This document shows positions 16,893 through 26,416 of a DNA stretch of 64,000 nucleotides, piece after piece. Position 1 is the first letter of the stretch. Each line of letters starts with the position of its first letter. This DNA comes from MW101C3 sp943367595. GTDB taxonomy: Bacteria > Cyanobacteriota > Cyanobacteriia > PCC-6307 > Cyanobiaceae. The stretch spans positions 1 through 64,000 of the forward strand of contig CALRJS020000019.1 in the NCBI GenBank assembly GCA_943367595.1, written 5' to 3'. The notes below the pieces were generated by a model that made no database searches, was not told the origin of the DNA, and saw only the letters and a program-made list of their open reading frames with translations. The translations under genes were made by a program, and so were the position numbers.

Positions 16893-18478
16893 GGGCGCGC
16901 GGGCGCCCGGCAGCGGAGCACGCGCACATGGGTCAGCTCGGGCTGGAGCTGCTCGCAGCGATAGCCCTGCGCCTCCACCAGCGCCAGGGAGGGCCGCAGG
17001 CGCCGGTCGACGGAACGGGGCCCGCTCGTTTCCGCCAGGGTGAGCGCCGGGGGATCCTGATGCAACCGGAAGAGGGTCTGCAGGGTACTGATCTCCTCCC
17101 ATTGCACCGGGGCTGGCTCCATGCGGCCGGCAGCCACGAGCAGCCGTTCGGCCGTCTGGAAGTGGTGCGGGCGGGGGCTGAAGCGGGCCGGATCCGCTTG
17201 GGTGAGCAGCACCACGCGGCGGAAATCATTGGTTTCGCGCGACCCGCGCAGGGGGCCGGTGGGATTCAGCGGCTCGAACGCATCGAACCAGAGCCCCACC
17301 AGCAGCAGCGCCAGCACGGGCAGGGCCACCACCAGGCGGCGGCGCTCCAGCGGCACCGCCACCGTCAGCGTCGCCAACCCGAGCGAGGCGGCGGACACCA
17401 GGCTGGGCAGCAGCACGATGTAGTAGCGGGGAAAGGCCAGCGGCTTCACGAACGACACCGCCACCGTCACCACCACCAGCACGCCACTGGCCAGCAGGCC
17501 GCTGCCATCCAGCCAGACGGCGGGGCCGAGCCGGCTGGGGCAACCGGCGACGGGCGACGGGCGGGAGCCGGGCCGCCGGCAGAGGGTCCAGAGCCCCAGC
17601 AGCACCAGCGGCACCACCAGCTTCAGCAGCGGCATTGCGCCGAGATAGAGCCGCAGGGTGTCCTCCAGCAGGGCGAAGCCGGGCGGGCCGATCCAGTCGC
17701 CTGCGGCGCCGCTCTCGATCAGGTAGCGGCGGCTGAACACGATCCAGGCCAGGGTCGGCAGGGCAGCCAGGGCGCCGGCCAGCACCAGCGGCCGGCGCTG
17801 CCTGCCCGCCCGCGCCCGGACCCACCCGCAGAGATCCGTGCCCGCCAGCGCCAGCGTGTAGAAGAGCCCGTAGTAGTGCGTGAAACCGGCGGCCAGCAGG
17901 CCGAGGCCGCAGACGATCAGACCCAGACGCCGGCCGTGCTGCAGCCACTGCCAGCGGCCCCACAGCCCCACAGCCACGGCCAGCACCAGCAGCGCGTAGG
18001 CCTTGGCCTCGATCGAGAAGCGCACCGGAAACGGGCTGCAGAAGGCCAGCAGCACCGCCACCGCGATCGCCAGGCGGCGACGGCGCGGCGAGAGCGCCGT
18101 GCTGAGGGCTCCCACCTGCAGCACCATCACCAGGCCGCCGAGCAGATAGGCCGCCCACGAAAACAGCCGCAGGCTCGTGCCGGTCTGGGGCACCACCCGC
18201 CCCAGCAACCACAGCAGCGAGTAATAGAGCGGCGGGTGGGTGTCGGTGCGCAGGTAGTCGAACAGAAAGGCCAGCGAGGGCTGAAACGACTTGCGGGCCG
18301 TGCTCAGCTCATCGCCCCAGAGGCTGGTGGCCTCCACCAGCTGCAGGGCGTGGCAGGCGAAGGCGGCGGCGACCATCACAGCCGCAGGCACCGCCAGGGC
18401 CGCAGGCGAGGCCAGGGCGAGGTCGCACGCGCCCGTCCGCCGGCGTGGCTCAGAGGCGGTGGGCGGGCCTGGCGGCAC
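16889..18478 (-). CDS. GT39-like membrane glycosyltransferase
   Basis: The 529-residue protein has about ten hydrophobic helices. The first periplasmic loop, SLWGDELSTARKSF then YLRTDTHPPLYYSLLWLLG, carries the acidic residue and DTHPPLYY signature of the GT39/PMT and ArnT-like families, which use polyprenyl-phosphate sugars outside the cytoplasmic membrane. A soluble C-terminal domain begins near residue 410. The GTG start at 18478 is uncertain, and some of the proline-rich first 25 residues may not be translated. It follows pcrA on the same strand by 8 bases. Confidence 0.75.
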   Translation of the reverse strand: MPPGPPTASEPRRRTGACDLALASPAALAVPAAVMVAAAFACHALQLVEATSLWGDELSTARKSFQPSLAFLFDYLRTDTHPPLYYSLLWLLGRVVPQTGTSLRLFSWAAYLLGGLVMVLQVGALSTALSPRRRRLAIAVAVLLAFCSPFPVRFSIEAKAYALLVLAVAVGLWGRWQWLQHGRRLGLIVCGLGLLAAGFTHYYGLFYTLALAGTDLCGWVRARAGRQRRPLVLAGALAALPTLAWIVFSRRYLIESGAAGDWIGPPGFALLEDTLRLYLGAMPLLKLVVPLVLLGLWTLCRRPGSRPSPVAGCPSRLGPAVWLDGSGLLASGVLVVVTVAVSFVKPLAFPRYYIVLLPSLVSAASLGLATLTVAVPLERRRLVVALPVLALLLVGLWFDAFEPLNPTGPLRGSRETNDFRRVVLLTQADPARFSPRPHHFQTAERLLVAAGRMEPAPVQWEEISTLQTLFRLHQDPPALTLAETSGPRSVDRRLRPSLALVEAQGYRCEQLQPELTHVRVLRCRAPARP

Positions 18479-18486
18479 CGGCGTGC

Positions 18487-20892
18487 TCAGGGCAGCGGCT
18501 CGATCGGAGCGAGCCGGGGATCGAGGATTTTGGCGCTCATGCCCTCGAACTTCACCGCGATCGAGATCTTCTCGCCGCTGCCGAACAGGTGGGTGATGAT
18601 CCCGTCGCCGAAGCTGGCGTGGCGCAGCGTGTCGCCCACCGCCCAGGGCCGCGCCGGGGCACGGCGACGCACGGCGTTCGCAGGCGCAGCCGCACCCCCG
18701 CCACCGGCGCGCTCAGCACTGCGCGGGTTGTCGTCCCGGTCGACGCGGGTGAGCCGGTCGAGCCGCTGCTCTCGGCGCAGCGCCGCACCGCCGCTGCGGG
18801 GCACATCGCCCTGCACCAGTTCCGGCGGCAGCTCCGAGAGAAACACCGACGGCACCGCCGGCTCGCGCATGCCGCCCCACAGCCGCCGCTCGCTGGCGTG
18901 GGACAGGAACAGCCGCTCCTTGGCGCGGGTGATGCCCACATAACAGAGGCGCCGCTCCTCCTCCAGGGCAGCGGGATCCTCCAGGGAGCGGTAGCTGGGG
19001 AACAGCCCCTGCTCCAGCCCCACCAGGCACACCACCGGAAACTCCAGCCCCTTGCTGGCGTGCAGGGTCATCAGAGTGACGCGATCGGACTCGGTGTCCT
19101 TGCTGTCGGCGTCGCTGGCCAGGGCGGCGGAGGCCAGGAAACCCTCCAGCGAACCCTCCTCGTTCTCCTCCTGGTATTGCAGGGCCGCATTCACCAGCTC
19201 CTGCAGGTTGCGGCGCCGCTCCTCCGCCTCATCGGTGCCCTCGCTGATCAGTTCGGCCACGTAGCCGCTCTGCTCCATCACCCGCTGCACCAGCTCCGAG
19301 GGGGGCGCATCCTGCACGCGGCGGCTCAGATCGCCGATCAGCTCGGCGAACTGCAGCAGCCCCTTCGCCGAGCGGCCCGCCAGCGAGCGCACCGCTTCGG
19401 GGTCGTTCACCACCTCCCACAGCGGCAGGCCCAGCTGGTTGGCGGCATCGCTGAGCCGCTGCACGGTGGTCTTGCCGATGCCGCGGCGCGGCACATTCAT
19501 CACCCGCAGCAGGCTGACGCTGTCCGCCGGGTTGACCAGCAGCCGCAGGTAGGCGAGCACATCCTTGATCTCGCGCCGGTCGTAGAAGCGCAGACCGCCC
19601 ACCACGATGTAGGGGAGGCCCCAGCGCACCAGCGATTCCTCCATCGCCCGGCTCTGGGCGTTGGTGCGATACAGCACGGCCATGTCGCCCCAGCGCAGCT
19701 CCGGGTGGGCCGCCTCGAGCATGCGCAGGCGGTGCACCACCGCCTCGGCCTCGGCGATCTCGTCGTCGCAGCGGGTGACCACGATCGGCTCCCCCTCGCC
19801 GCGGGTGGGGCGCAGCACCTTGTCGATGCGCTCGCTGTTGTGGGCGATCAGGGCGTTGGCCGCCTCCAGGATCGTGGCGGTGGAGCGGTAGTTCTCCTCC
19901 AGCTTCACCATCGTGCGGGTGGCCTCGTCGCTGGCCTTGTCGCCGAAGTCCTCCTGGAAGCCCATCAGGATCGTGAAATCGGCGGCACGGAAGCTGTAGA
20001 TGCTCTGATCCGCGTCCCCCACCACGAACACCGAGCGCTGGCCCCAGTCGTCGAACTGCTCGGGGTCGCGGCCGCCCGTGACCAGCAGCTTGATCAGGTC
20101 GTACTGGGTGCGGTTGGTGTCCTGGTATTCATCCACCAGCACGTGGCGGAAACGGCCGTGCCAGTAGTGCCGCACCTGCTCGTTGGTCTGCAGCAGCTGC
20201 ACCGGCAGCAGCAGCAGGTCGTCGAAATCGAGGGCGTTGTTGGCCGCCAGGGCGCGGCGGTAGCGGCGGTAGACATCCGCCACCATCTTTCCCCGCTGCC
20301 CCTGCTGCTCCTGCTCCAGCTGCTCGGGCAGCCAGCCCTGGTTCTTGGCGTTGCTGATCGCCCAGCGCACCTTCTTGGGCTCGAAGCGCTTGGGATCAAG
20401 CCCCAGCTCCTGGGTGACGATCTCCTTCACCAGGGTCTGGGCGTCGCCCTCGTCGTAGATGGAGAACTGGCGGGTCCAGGTGAGCCCTTCGGGGTCCCGG
20501 TACTTGTCGATGTCGAAGCGCAGCAGCCGCGCGAACAGGGCGTGGAAGGTGCCGATCCACAGCTCCTTGGTGATCTCCCGGTAGATGCGGGTGCGCAGCT
20601 GGCGCTGCTGCACCGGCGAGAGGGTGCTCAGCGGCTGGCCGAACTGGCTGGTGGCGAGCCGCTGGGCCAGCAGCAGCTCCAGCCGCTCCTTCATCTCCCG
20701 CGCCGCCTTGTTGGTGAAGGTGACGGCCAGGAGCTGGTGCGGATCGACGCCGTGATGGCCGATCAGATGGGCGATGCGGTGCGTGAGCGCCCGCGTCTTG
20801 CCGCTGCCGGCACCGGCCACCACCAGCAGCGGGCCGTTGTGGTGGTCCACCGCCCGGCGCTGGGCGTCGTTGAGGCCGGCCAGGAAGCTCAT
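18487..20892 (-). CDS. pcrA: UvrD/PcrA-type DNA helicase
   Basis: The 801-residue superfamily 1A helicase begins FLAGLNDAQRRAVDHHNG with Walker A VVAGAGSGKTRALTHRIAHL. It continues with LDFDDLLLLP, Walker B VLVDEYQDTNRTQYDL, GDADQSIYSFRAAD, LEENYRST, VTLMTLHASKGLEFPVV and CYVGITRAKERLFL. The C-terminal ATLRHASFGDGIITHLFGSG-like segment is the Tudor-like fold found in PcrA. It unwinds DNA 3' to 5' in repair and replication-fork processing. It is embedded in a minus-strand glycan block, 14 bases after the double-GT gene. Confidence 0.95.
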   Translation of the reverse strand: MSFLAGLNDAQRRAVDHHNGPLLVVAGAGSGKTRALTHRIAHLIGHHGVDPHQLLAVTFTNKAAREMKERLELLLAQRLATSQFGQPLSTLSPVQQRQLRTRIYREITKELWIGTFHALFARLLRFDIDKYRDPEGLTWTRQFSIYDEGDAQTLVKEIVTQELGLDPKRFEPKKVRWAISNAKNQGWLPEQLEQEQQGQRGKMVADVYRRYRRALAANNALDFDDLLLLPVQLLQTNEQVRHYWHGRFRHVLVDEYQDTNRTQYDLIKLLVTGGRDPEQFDDWGQRSVFVVGDADQSIYSFRAADFTILMGFQEDFGDKASDEATRTMVKLEENYRSTATILEAANALIAHNSERIDKVLRPTRGEGEPIVVTRCDDEIAEAEAVVHRLRMLEAAHPELRWGDMAVLYRTNAQSRAMEESLVRWGLPYIVVGGLRFYDRREIKDVLAYLRLLVNPADSVSLLRVMNVPRRGIGKTTVQRLSDAANQLGLPLWEVVNDPEAVRSLAGRSAKGLLQFAELIGDLSRRVQDAPPSELVQRVMEQSGYVAELISEGTDEAEERRRNLQELVNAALQYQEENEEGSLEGFLASAALASDADSKDTESDRVTLMTLHASKGLEFPVVCLVGLEQGLFPSYRSLEDPAALEEERRLCYVGITRAKERLFLSHASERRLWGGMREPAVPSVFLSELPPELVQGDVPRSGGAALRREQRLDRLTRVDRDDNPRSAERAGGGGAAAPANAVRRRAPARPWAVGDTLRHASFGDGIITHLFGSGEKISIAVKFEGMSAKILDPRLAPIEPLP

Positions 20893-20906
20893 GATTCAGA
20901 GGGTAC

Positions 20907-23165
20907 TCAGCGCGGCCGCGCCTGCTCGCGCAGCACGGCGGCCAGCGTGTCCACGTGGTGCGCCACGGTGAAGCGGCTGGAGGCCCGTCGCTGGCCCGCC
21001 TGCCCCAGCCGTGCCGCCAGCTGCGGCTCCGCCAGCAGCTGCAGCAGCGCCTCCGCCAGCCGGGGCACATCGCCCTCCGGCGCCAGCAGGCCGGTTTCGC
21101 CGTCGAGCACCACCTCCGGGATGCCGGCATGCACGGTGGACACCACCGGCACCCCGGCCAGCTGGGCCTCCAGCACCACCACCGGACAGCCCTCCGCATC
21201 CCCGTCCGGTGCCGTGCGCGAAGGCAGCAGCAGGCAGCGGCACTGGCGCAGGCGGGCCGCCACCTGCTCCGGCGGCTGCAAACCCGCCAGCTCCACCTGC
21301 CGGCCCAGGCCCAGCGCCTGGATCTGCTGCTCCAGGGCCGGACGCAGCGGCCCCTCCCCCACCAGCACCAGCCGCATGGCGGCCGCCAGTTCCGGCGGCG
21401 CGGCCGCGCGGGCGCGGGCAAAGGCGGCCAGGGCATCGAGCGGCGCCTTCTTGGCCACAAAGCGACCCACGAACAGCACGGTGGGCGGCGCCTGGGCAGG
21501 GCAGCCGCCATGAAACAGCTCCGCGTTGGCCCCGGAGGGGCTGATCGTGATCGCCGCTGGTGAGGCGCCCAGCCCCACCAGCACCTGCCGCATCGGCGCG
21601 CTCTTCACCACCAGGGCGCCGGCCAGGCGCATCAGGCGGCGGTAGCGCTCCTGCAGCTGGCCCAGCCGCCGGTCGGCGGAGGCATCGGCGCCACGGAAAT
21701 GCACCACCAGCGGCACCTTCGCCCAGGCGGCCCCATCCATCACCCGCGCGGCATGGAAGCCGAACTCGGCCAGCACCACATCGGGCTGGTGCCAGCGGAT
21801 CAACAGCCAGGTGACCAGCGAAGCCGGCACGGTGGCGAGCCGGTGCCAGCCCAGCCGGGTGCAGGCCTTGCTGAGTGTGATCGCCAGGCCGTAGGCCAGC
21901 TGCCCGGGGTGCCGCCAGGGCTGGGCGCCGCCGAACTCATCCCCGAAAAACGCCACCTGACGCAGGGGCAGGCGGGCCAGGTTGGCGCGCACGAAGGTTT
22001 CGGTGGGGGAGCGGCGGGTGGGGGCCAGCACCAGCACCTTCGGCTCCAGGCAGGGGGCGAGCGCCTGCAGGAACAGCTCCTTCACCAGCGGGGCGGCCAG
22101 CTGCTGCCGGACCCCGGTGGCGGCGACGCCCAGCCGGTGGCGGCGGTCCGGGTCGGCCATCAGTGCCGCCAGCGCCGCCGTCAGGCCGTCGCTGCCGGTG
22201 TCTTCCGCCAGCAGCACACCGTTGTGGTCGTGCTGCAGCAGTTCCCTCGGTCCGGTGGGGCAGTCGATCGCCAGGCAGGCGCAGCCTGCCGCCATCGCCT
22301 CCACCAGCACATTGGGAAAGCCCTCGTAGCGGGAGGTGAGGGCGAAGATCTGGGCGCGGTCGTACCAGTCGGCCAGGTTTCCCACCGGGCCCGGCAGCAG
22401 CAGCCGCCCGCGCCAGGGAGCTGTTGCCGAAGCGGCCAGCAGCGCCTGCAGCTCCGGATGGTCGGCGGTCACCCCCGGCAAGGCCAGCCACCAGGTGGGA
22501 GCGTCCGGCGCCAGCCGGGCGAAAGCCGCCAGCAGACGATCAAAGCCCTTCTGCAGGGGCTTGGTGCCCACCGCCAGCAGCAGCTGGGCGCCCTGCGGCA
22601 GCAGGGCGGCGGGATCCACGCGCGGCGGCTGAACGGGCAGCGGCCAGGTGACGGGATTCGGCACCACGGCCACCCGCTGGGCCAGATGCTGCTGCTCCAG
22701 CCAGGCACCGATCCGCGCGGTCTGCACCAGCTGCAGCGCCGCCTGCGGGTAGAGCCAGCGGCGCAGCAGGCGCCAGGGCAGAGGCAGCGGCTTGGCCGGC
22801 GGGTAGTTGCGCTCCGCCACCACCACCGGCAGGGCCGAGCCCAGGCTGGCCAGCAGCAGATTGAGGGCCGGCCGGGTGGTGAGGCCGATGGCCAGATCGA
22901 AGCGTTCGCGCCGCAGCAGGGCGGCCAGGGCCAGCAGCTTGAAGGGGTAAGCGGCGATGCCGGGCAGGCGGGCGAGGCCATGGTCGGGCGGGCCCCAGCG
23001 GCGATCGAGGCCCGGCGGCAGCGGGAACACATCGGCCGGCACACCGCAGGGGGTGAGCAGCACCACCGTGTGACCCGCCTCCAGCAGCCAGGCGGCGAAC
23101 TGCAGCGCCATCCGTTCGGCGCCGCCGGTGCGCAGCGCGTGGATGTGGATCAGGATCCGGGCCAT
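20907..23165 (-). CDS. Tandem GT4-GT4 fusion glycosyltransferase
   Basis: The 752-residue protein is two complete GT4-type (GT-B) glycosyltransferases in one chain. The first (about 1-370) starts ILIHIHALRTGGAERMALQF and has the donor-site segment YEGFPNVLVEAMAAGCACLA. The second (about 375-750) starts KVLVLAPTRRSPTETFVRAN, with LLFVGRFVAKKAPLDALAAF-like residues and GCPVVVLEAQLAGVPVVSTV. Each half could add one sugar to a growing lipid-linked glycan. The start at 23165 overlaps the end of the preceding gene by 16 bases. The genes upstream on this strand are also glycan genes. Confidence 0.85.
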   Translation of the reverse strand: MARILIHIHALRTGGAERMALQFAAWLLEAGHTVVLLTPCGVPADVFPLPPGLDRRWGPPDHGLARLPGIAAYPFKLLALAALLRRERFDLAIGLTTRPALNLLLASLGSALPVVVAERNYPPAKPLPLPWRLLRRWLYPQAALQLVQTARIGAWLEQQHLAQRVAVVPNPVTWPLPVQPPRVDPAALLPQGAQLLLAVGTKPLQKGFDRLLAAFARLAPDAPTWWLALPGVTADHPELQALLAASATAPWRGRLLLPGPVGNLADWYDRAQIFALTSRYEGFPNVLVEAMAAGCACLAIDCPTGPRELLQHDHNGVLLAEDTGSDGLTAALAALMADPDRRHRLGVAATGVRQQLAAPLVKELFLQALAPCLEPKVLVLAPTRRSPTETFVRANLARLPLRQVAFFGDEFGGAQPWRHPGQLAYGLAITLSKACTRLGWHRLATVPASLVTWLLIRWHQPDVVLAEFGFHAARVMDGAAWAKVPLVVHFRGADASADRRLGQLQERYRRLMRLAGALVVKSAPMRQVLVGLGASPAAITISPSGANAELFHGGCPAQAPPTVLFVGRFVAKKAPLDALAAFARARAAAPPELAAAMRLVLVGEGPLRPALEQQIQALGLGRQVELAGLQPPEQVAARLRQCRCLLLPSRTAPDGDAEGCPVVVLEAQLAGVPVVSTVHAGIPEVVLDGETGLLAPEGDVPRLAEALLQLLAEPQLAARLGQAGQRRASSRFTVAHHVDTLAAVLREQARPR

Positions 23166-24073
23166 GGTGACCCCCCTGTGGACCCGGCCTGCACAGCCTG
23201 CCAGCAGCTGAGCAGGTCGTCCCGTGCTTCGGGGCGCTCCACGTTGAGGATCGCCAGCGCGTAGGCCGGCAGGGGCGGCGGAGCTGAGCCGGCGGCAGCC
23301 GCCGCGCCCGGGCGGGCCGGAGAAGCCTCCAGCCCCGCCAGCATCGACGCCAGAAACCAGCGGTGATCCTCCAGCGCCTGGATGTACAGGTGACGTGGAC
23401 GGGAGGCCTCCTCCAGCAGCAGCACGAGGTCGTTGCGCAGCCCCAGCGGATGGCCGATCGCCCCCTGCAGGGCCAGGCAGCGGGCGAAGTTGCTCATCGC
23501 CCGCAGCACCACATCAGCGGGCAAGCGGTCGAAGTCGAGCCGGGCCACCAGCCCATGGGAGCGCTGGGCGATCACCACCAGGCCCTGCGGCTGGCGCAGC
23601 AGCAGGTGCAGATGCAGCAGCGCCGCCTGGCTGGAGATCAGCCGCTTGAAGCGGTTTTCGCGGTTGCGGCGGCGGCAGCGCAGCAGGGCGGGATCCACCT
23701 CCAGACGGGCCACCGCCTGCGTCAGCAGGGCGGCGGTCTCCTGCGCCAGCGCCGTGTCCCGCTCCTCCACCGCCAGGTAGGCCAGGCTCACGGCGGCATA
23801 GGCGCGGTGATGCTCGCGGAACACCGGCCCGTGGGCGATGCCACGGAACAGGGCCGCGCGGGTGGCGGGGTCGGCGGGGCGGCGGGCGCGACGGAACAGC
23901 AGGGTTTCGGCGGGCTGGTGCCAGCCGTAGCGGTCGACGAGGGTGGTGAGAGCCCCGAGGGCGGCCGGCGGGTCATCCGCCGCTACGCCCGCCCAGAACG
24001 CCTGCTCCAGCAGGGCGATGGTGCGGCGGGAGCGAACACGCAGCCATAGCGGCCGCCGCCAGGCGTCAGCCAC
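23150..24073 (-). CDS. Hypothetical alpha-helical protein in glycan block
   Basis: The 307-residue protein is not recognised. It is predicted mostly helical, with segments such as YAAVSLAYLAVEERDTALA and RAMSNFARCLALQGAIGHP that resemble degenerate TPR-like helix pairs, and it has no signal peptide or membrane helix. The GTG start at 24073 overlaps the stop of the GT2 gene, and its end overlaps the double-GT gene, so it is translated as part of that operon. A regulatory or scaffold role in glycan assembly is only a guess from position. Confidence 0.6.
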   Translation of the reverse strand: MADAWRRPLWLRVRSRRTIALLEQAFWAGVAADDPPAALGALTTLVDRYGWHQPAETLLFRRARRPADPATRAALFRGIAHGPVFREHHRAYAAVSLAYLAVEERDTALAQETAALLTQAVARLEVDPALLRCRRRNRENRFKRLISSQAALLHLHLLLRQPQGLVVIAQRSHGLVARLDFDRLPADVVLRAMSNFARCLALQGAIGHPLGLRNDLVLLLEEASRPRHLYIQALEDHRWFLASMLAGLEASPARPGAAAAAGSAPPPLPAYALAILNVERPEARDDLLSCWQAVQAGSTGGSPWPGS

Positions 24074-25085
24074 GGCCGGGCCGCAGCAGCCCCGCCAGCC
24101 GTTGCCGGCTGCCCTTGAGCTGGCTCAGCAGCGCCACCGGCACCGAGCAGGCCAGGCGCACCGTGTACCAATAGAGCCGATGCCACCAGCGCAGGCGGAA
24201 GGCGCCGTGGCGGTCGGGTGGCAGCAGCTTGAGCGGCAGCTCCATCACCACCACCTCCGGCAGCAGCAGGAAGCGCCCCCAGTACACCTGGCGCCGCAGA
24301 CGGAGCAGTTCCTGGTCCACCAGCGGCGGCGGCAGCGGCAACGAGGCCGGCTCCAGGCGCCAGCTGCCAGTGGCGAGGTCCTGGTTGTAGCGGCTGCGCG
24401 GTGCCTGGGCGCTCCAGGGACAGAAGGCTGCCATCACCCGGTTCGACAGGGAGGTGGCCCGCTTGAGGGCATGGGAGCGGCTGTACTCCAGCGGACCGGG
24501 GCGGAAGCCGGCCTGGGCGTCGCGGCTGGCGCGCAGATGGATCGAGTGGCGGATCACGCCGATGGCCGTCTCCGGCAGCTCCCGCACCGGCGTACCGGTG
24601 TGGCAACGCAGCCGCGCCTTGAAGTCCTTGTCGTCGAAGCCATACCCCCAGAACAGCTCATTGAACCCACCCAGCCGCTCCACCAGCTCCCGGTCGATGA
24701 TCCACTGCCCGAGGCGGCCGTCCTCGCCACTGCCGAAGCGGCAGATCACGCCGTCGTCGGCCAGAGCCGCCGGGTCGTCCAGCTGCGCGGGCCAGCAGTC
24801 AGCATCGAGCTTGAACAGGCAGGTGCCGCGGGCCTGGGCGATGGCGAAGTTGTAGGCGCGGCAGAGGTTCCAGCGCTGCTCCCCCTCCACCCGCAGCAGC
24901 CGCAGCCGGGGATCGGGCGGCAGGGCCTCGCGCTGCAGCGGCTGGCGGCTGCTCCAGTCCACCACCAGGTGCTCGCTGTGGTGGGGCCAGGCGGCCACGC
25001 GGGGGGCGGTGTCGAGCAGGTGCTGTTCACGGTTCATGCAGACCGTGATGACACTGATCGAACGGGACAGGGAGGGAGCAACCAA
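24066..25085 (-). CDS. GT2/GT7-like glycosyltransferase
   Basis: The 339-residue protein begins ISVITVCMNREQHLLDT, typical of GT2. It has the D-x-D segment LFKLDADCWPA and a galactosyltransferase-type C-terminal motif ELFWGYGFDDKDFKARL (Glyco_transf_7C-like). The tail has hydrophobic patches that may bind membrane. The start is TTG 25085; the frame is closed upstream at 25112, and the next ATG would cut into the GT2 core, so TTG is the best choice. It heads a block of overlapping glycan genes. Confidence 0.75.
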   Translation of the reverse strand: MVAPSLSRSISVITVCMNREQHLLDTAPRVAAWPHHSEHLVVDWSSRQPLQREALPPDPRLRLLRVEGEQRWNLCRAYNFAIAQARGTCLFKLDADCWPAQLDDPAALADDGVICRFGSGEDGRLGQWIIDRELVERLGGFNELFWGYGFDDKDFKARLRCHTGTPVRELPETAIGVIRHSIHLRASRDAQAGFRPGPLEYSRSHALKRATSLSNRVMAAFCPWSAQAPRSRYNQDLATGSWRLEPASLPLPPPLVDQELLRLRRQVYWGRFLLLPEVVVMELPLKLLPPDRHGAFRLRWWHRLYWYTVRLACSVPVALLSQLKGSRQRLAGLLRPGRG

Positions 25086-25249
25086 CTCAGACCCTCCGGC
25101 GCGGATCCATCACCACAGGCAGATCGAAGCACACGAAGCGGCAGCACGCGGGGGGTGGCAGCTGCCGCTCGGCTTGCCAGCGCCACCCGGGCCTCAGGGG
25201 CCTCAGACAAGCAGTCCGGCCAGATGAAAAAAGCGCCATGGTCAACCGA

Positions 25250-26416
25250 CTAGGCGTCGAGGGCGGCCAGATCGCGCAGCATCGCTTCGGTGCGCCCCGC
25301 ATAGGTGTGAGCCGCGGCGCCGCGCAACCGCTGCTCCCGGTCGGGGCCGCCGCCCGCCAGGGCGGTGCGGATGGCGGCGGCGAACGGTTCGATCCCGGGC
25401 TCGCACACCAGGGCGAGGTCGGCGAAGGGGCGCAGGGCATCGATCGCGGTGGCCACCACCGGCACCCCGGCCGCCAGGTACTCGAAGAACTTCATCGGAA
25501 ACATGGCGCGGGTATAGGGGTTGAACGCCAGCGGCAGCAGGGCCACGTCCATTCCCTTGAGGCAGGCGGGCAGCGCCGCGTAGGGCCGGGCCCCGAGCAG
25601 GTGCACGTTGGCGAGGGCCGCGAGTGCCGACACATCGGTGCTCGGATCACCCTCGCCCACCGGGCCGATCAGCACGAACGACCAGTGGGGATGGCGCCGG
25701 GCCAGTCCGATCAGCAGCTCCAGATCCAGCTTGTAGGCGCTGATCGCCCCCACGAAACCCAGCCGCGGCCGGGGGATGGCGGCCAGATCCTGGGGCACCG
25801 GCAGGGCCGGATCCAGTGCGGCAGCGAAATGGGCCCCATCGGCCACGTTGGGATAGAAGTGCGTGCAGGGATTTAACGGATGCAGCTGCTCAAGCAGCGC
25901 CGGTGAGGTCACGAACACCAGATCGGCGCGGCGGCAGAGCCGTTCCTCCCAGCGGGTGATCGTGTCCGCCGGCATGTCGGGCTGGGCCTGGATCGCATCA
26001 ACGCAGTGGTAGATCAAGCGCCTGAACGGGGCCGGGGAGAGCACCGACAGCGTCATCGGGCTGTAGGTCCACAGCCAGTCGGCGCGCAGCCCCAGCACCC
26101 GGCGCCAGAGCGCCAGCCCCAGCCGCAGCACCTGGCGGTTCAGCCAGAGCGGCCAGCCGCCGCTGGCCCCCGGCAGCACCAGCGGCGCCCACACCCACAG
26201 GCCCGGCCGCACCTGCCGCGGCGGGCGCAGGCCATGGCGCAGCCGCTGCAGCACCCGGCCCCGGTCGGGGCCACCGCGGCGCAACGGCCGCAGCCCCAGC
26301 GACTCCACATAGAGCACGCGATGGCCGAGCGCCGCCAGGCTGCAGGCCACATGCTGCTTGTTGGTCCAGAGCGGATGGTTCCAGTCCGCCGTGGCCAGCA
26401 GCGTGATGTCAGCCAT
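25250..26416 (-). CDS. GT4-type glycosyltransferase
   Basis: The 388-residue GT-B protein starts ITLLATADWNHPLWTNKQHV, and its second Rossmann domain starts RPRLGFVGAISAYKLDLELL. The donor-binding segment is FNPYTRAMFPMKFFEYLAAG followed by VPVVAT. This resembles the TuaH-like/GT4 enzymes that build teichuronic-type or capsule chains. It has no membrane helix. The ATG at 26416 overlaps the stop of the ABC exporter gene by 8 bases, so the exporter and this enzyme are co-transcribed and probably act in one glycan pathway. Confidence 0.8.
   Translation of the reverse strand: MADITLLATADWNHPLWTNKQHVACSLAALGHRVLYVESLGLRPLRRGGPDRGRVLQRLRHGLRPPRQVRPGLWVWAPLVLPGASGGWPLWLNRQVLRLGLALWRRVLGLRADWLWTYSPMTLSVLSPAPFRRLIYHCVDAIQAQPDMPADTITRWEERLCRRADLVFVTSPALLEQLHPLNPCTHFYPNVADGAHFAAALDPALPVPQDLAAIPRPRLGFVGAISAYKLDLELLIGLARRHPHWSFVLIGPVGEGDPSTDVSALAALANVHLLGARPYAALPACLKGMDVALLPLAFNPYTRAMFPMKFFEYLAAGVPVVATAIDALRPFADLALVCEPGIEPFAAAIRTALAGGGPDREQRLRGAAAHTYAGRTEAMLRDLAALDA

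Noticed and set aside
15488..18943. A 1151-codon open frame on the plus strand
   Set aside because: It runs antisense or out of frame through cca, the 15804 gene, the GT39-like gene and pcrA. Its composition is Arg/Ala/Gln-rich with no motifs; high GC removes stop codons.
18445..21513. A 1022-codon open frame on the plus strand
   Set aside because: It is antisense to pcrA and the double-GT gene, both of which have clear family motifs.
25087..25249. Small open frame between two glycosyltransferase genes ending DLPVVMDPRRRV
   Set aside because: It has no recognisable family or ribosome site and mostly overlaps the GT4 gene in another frame.
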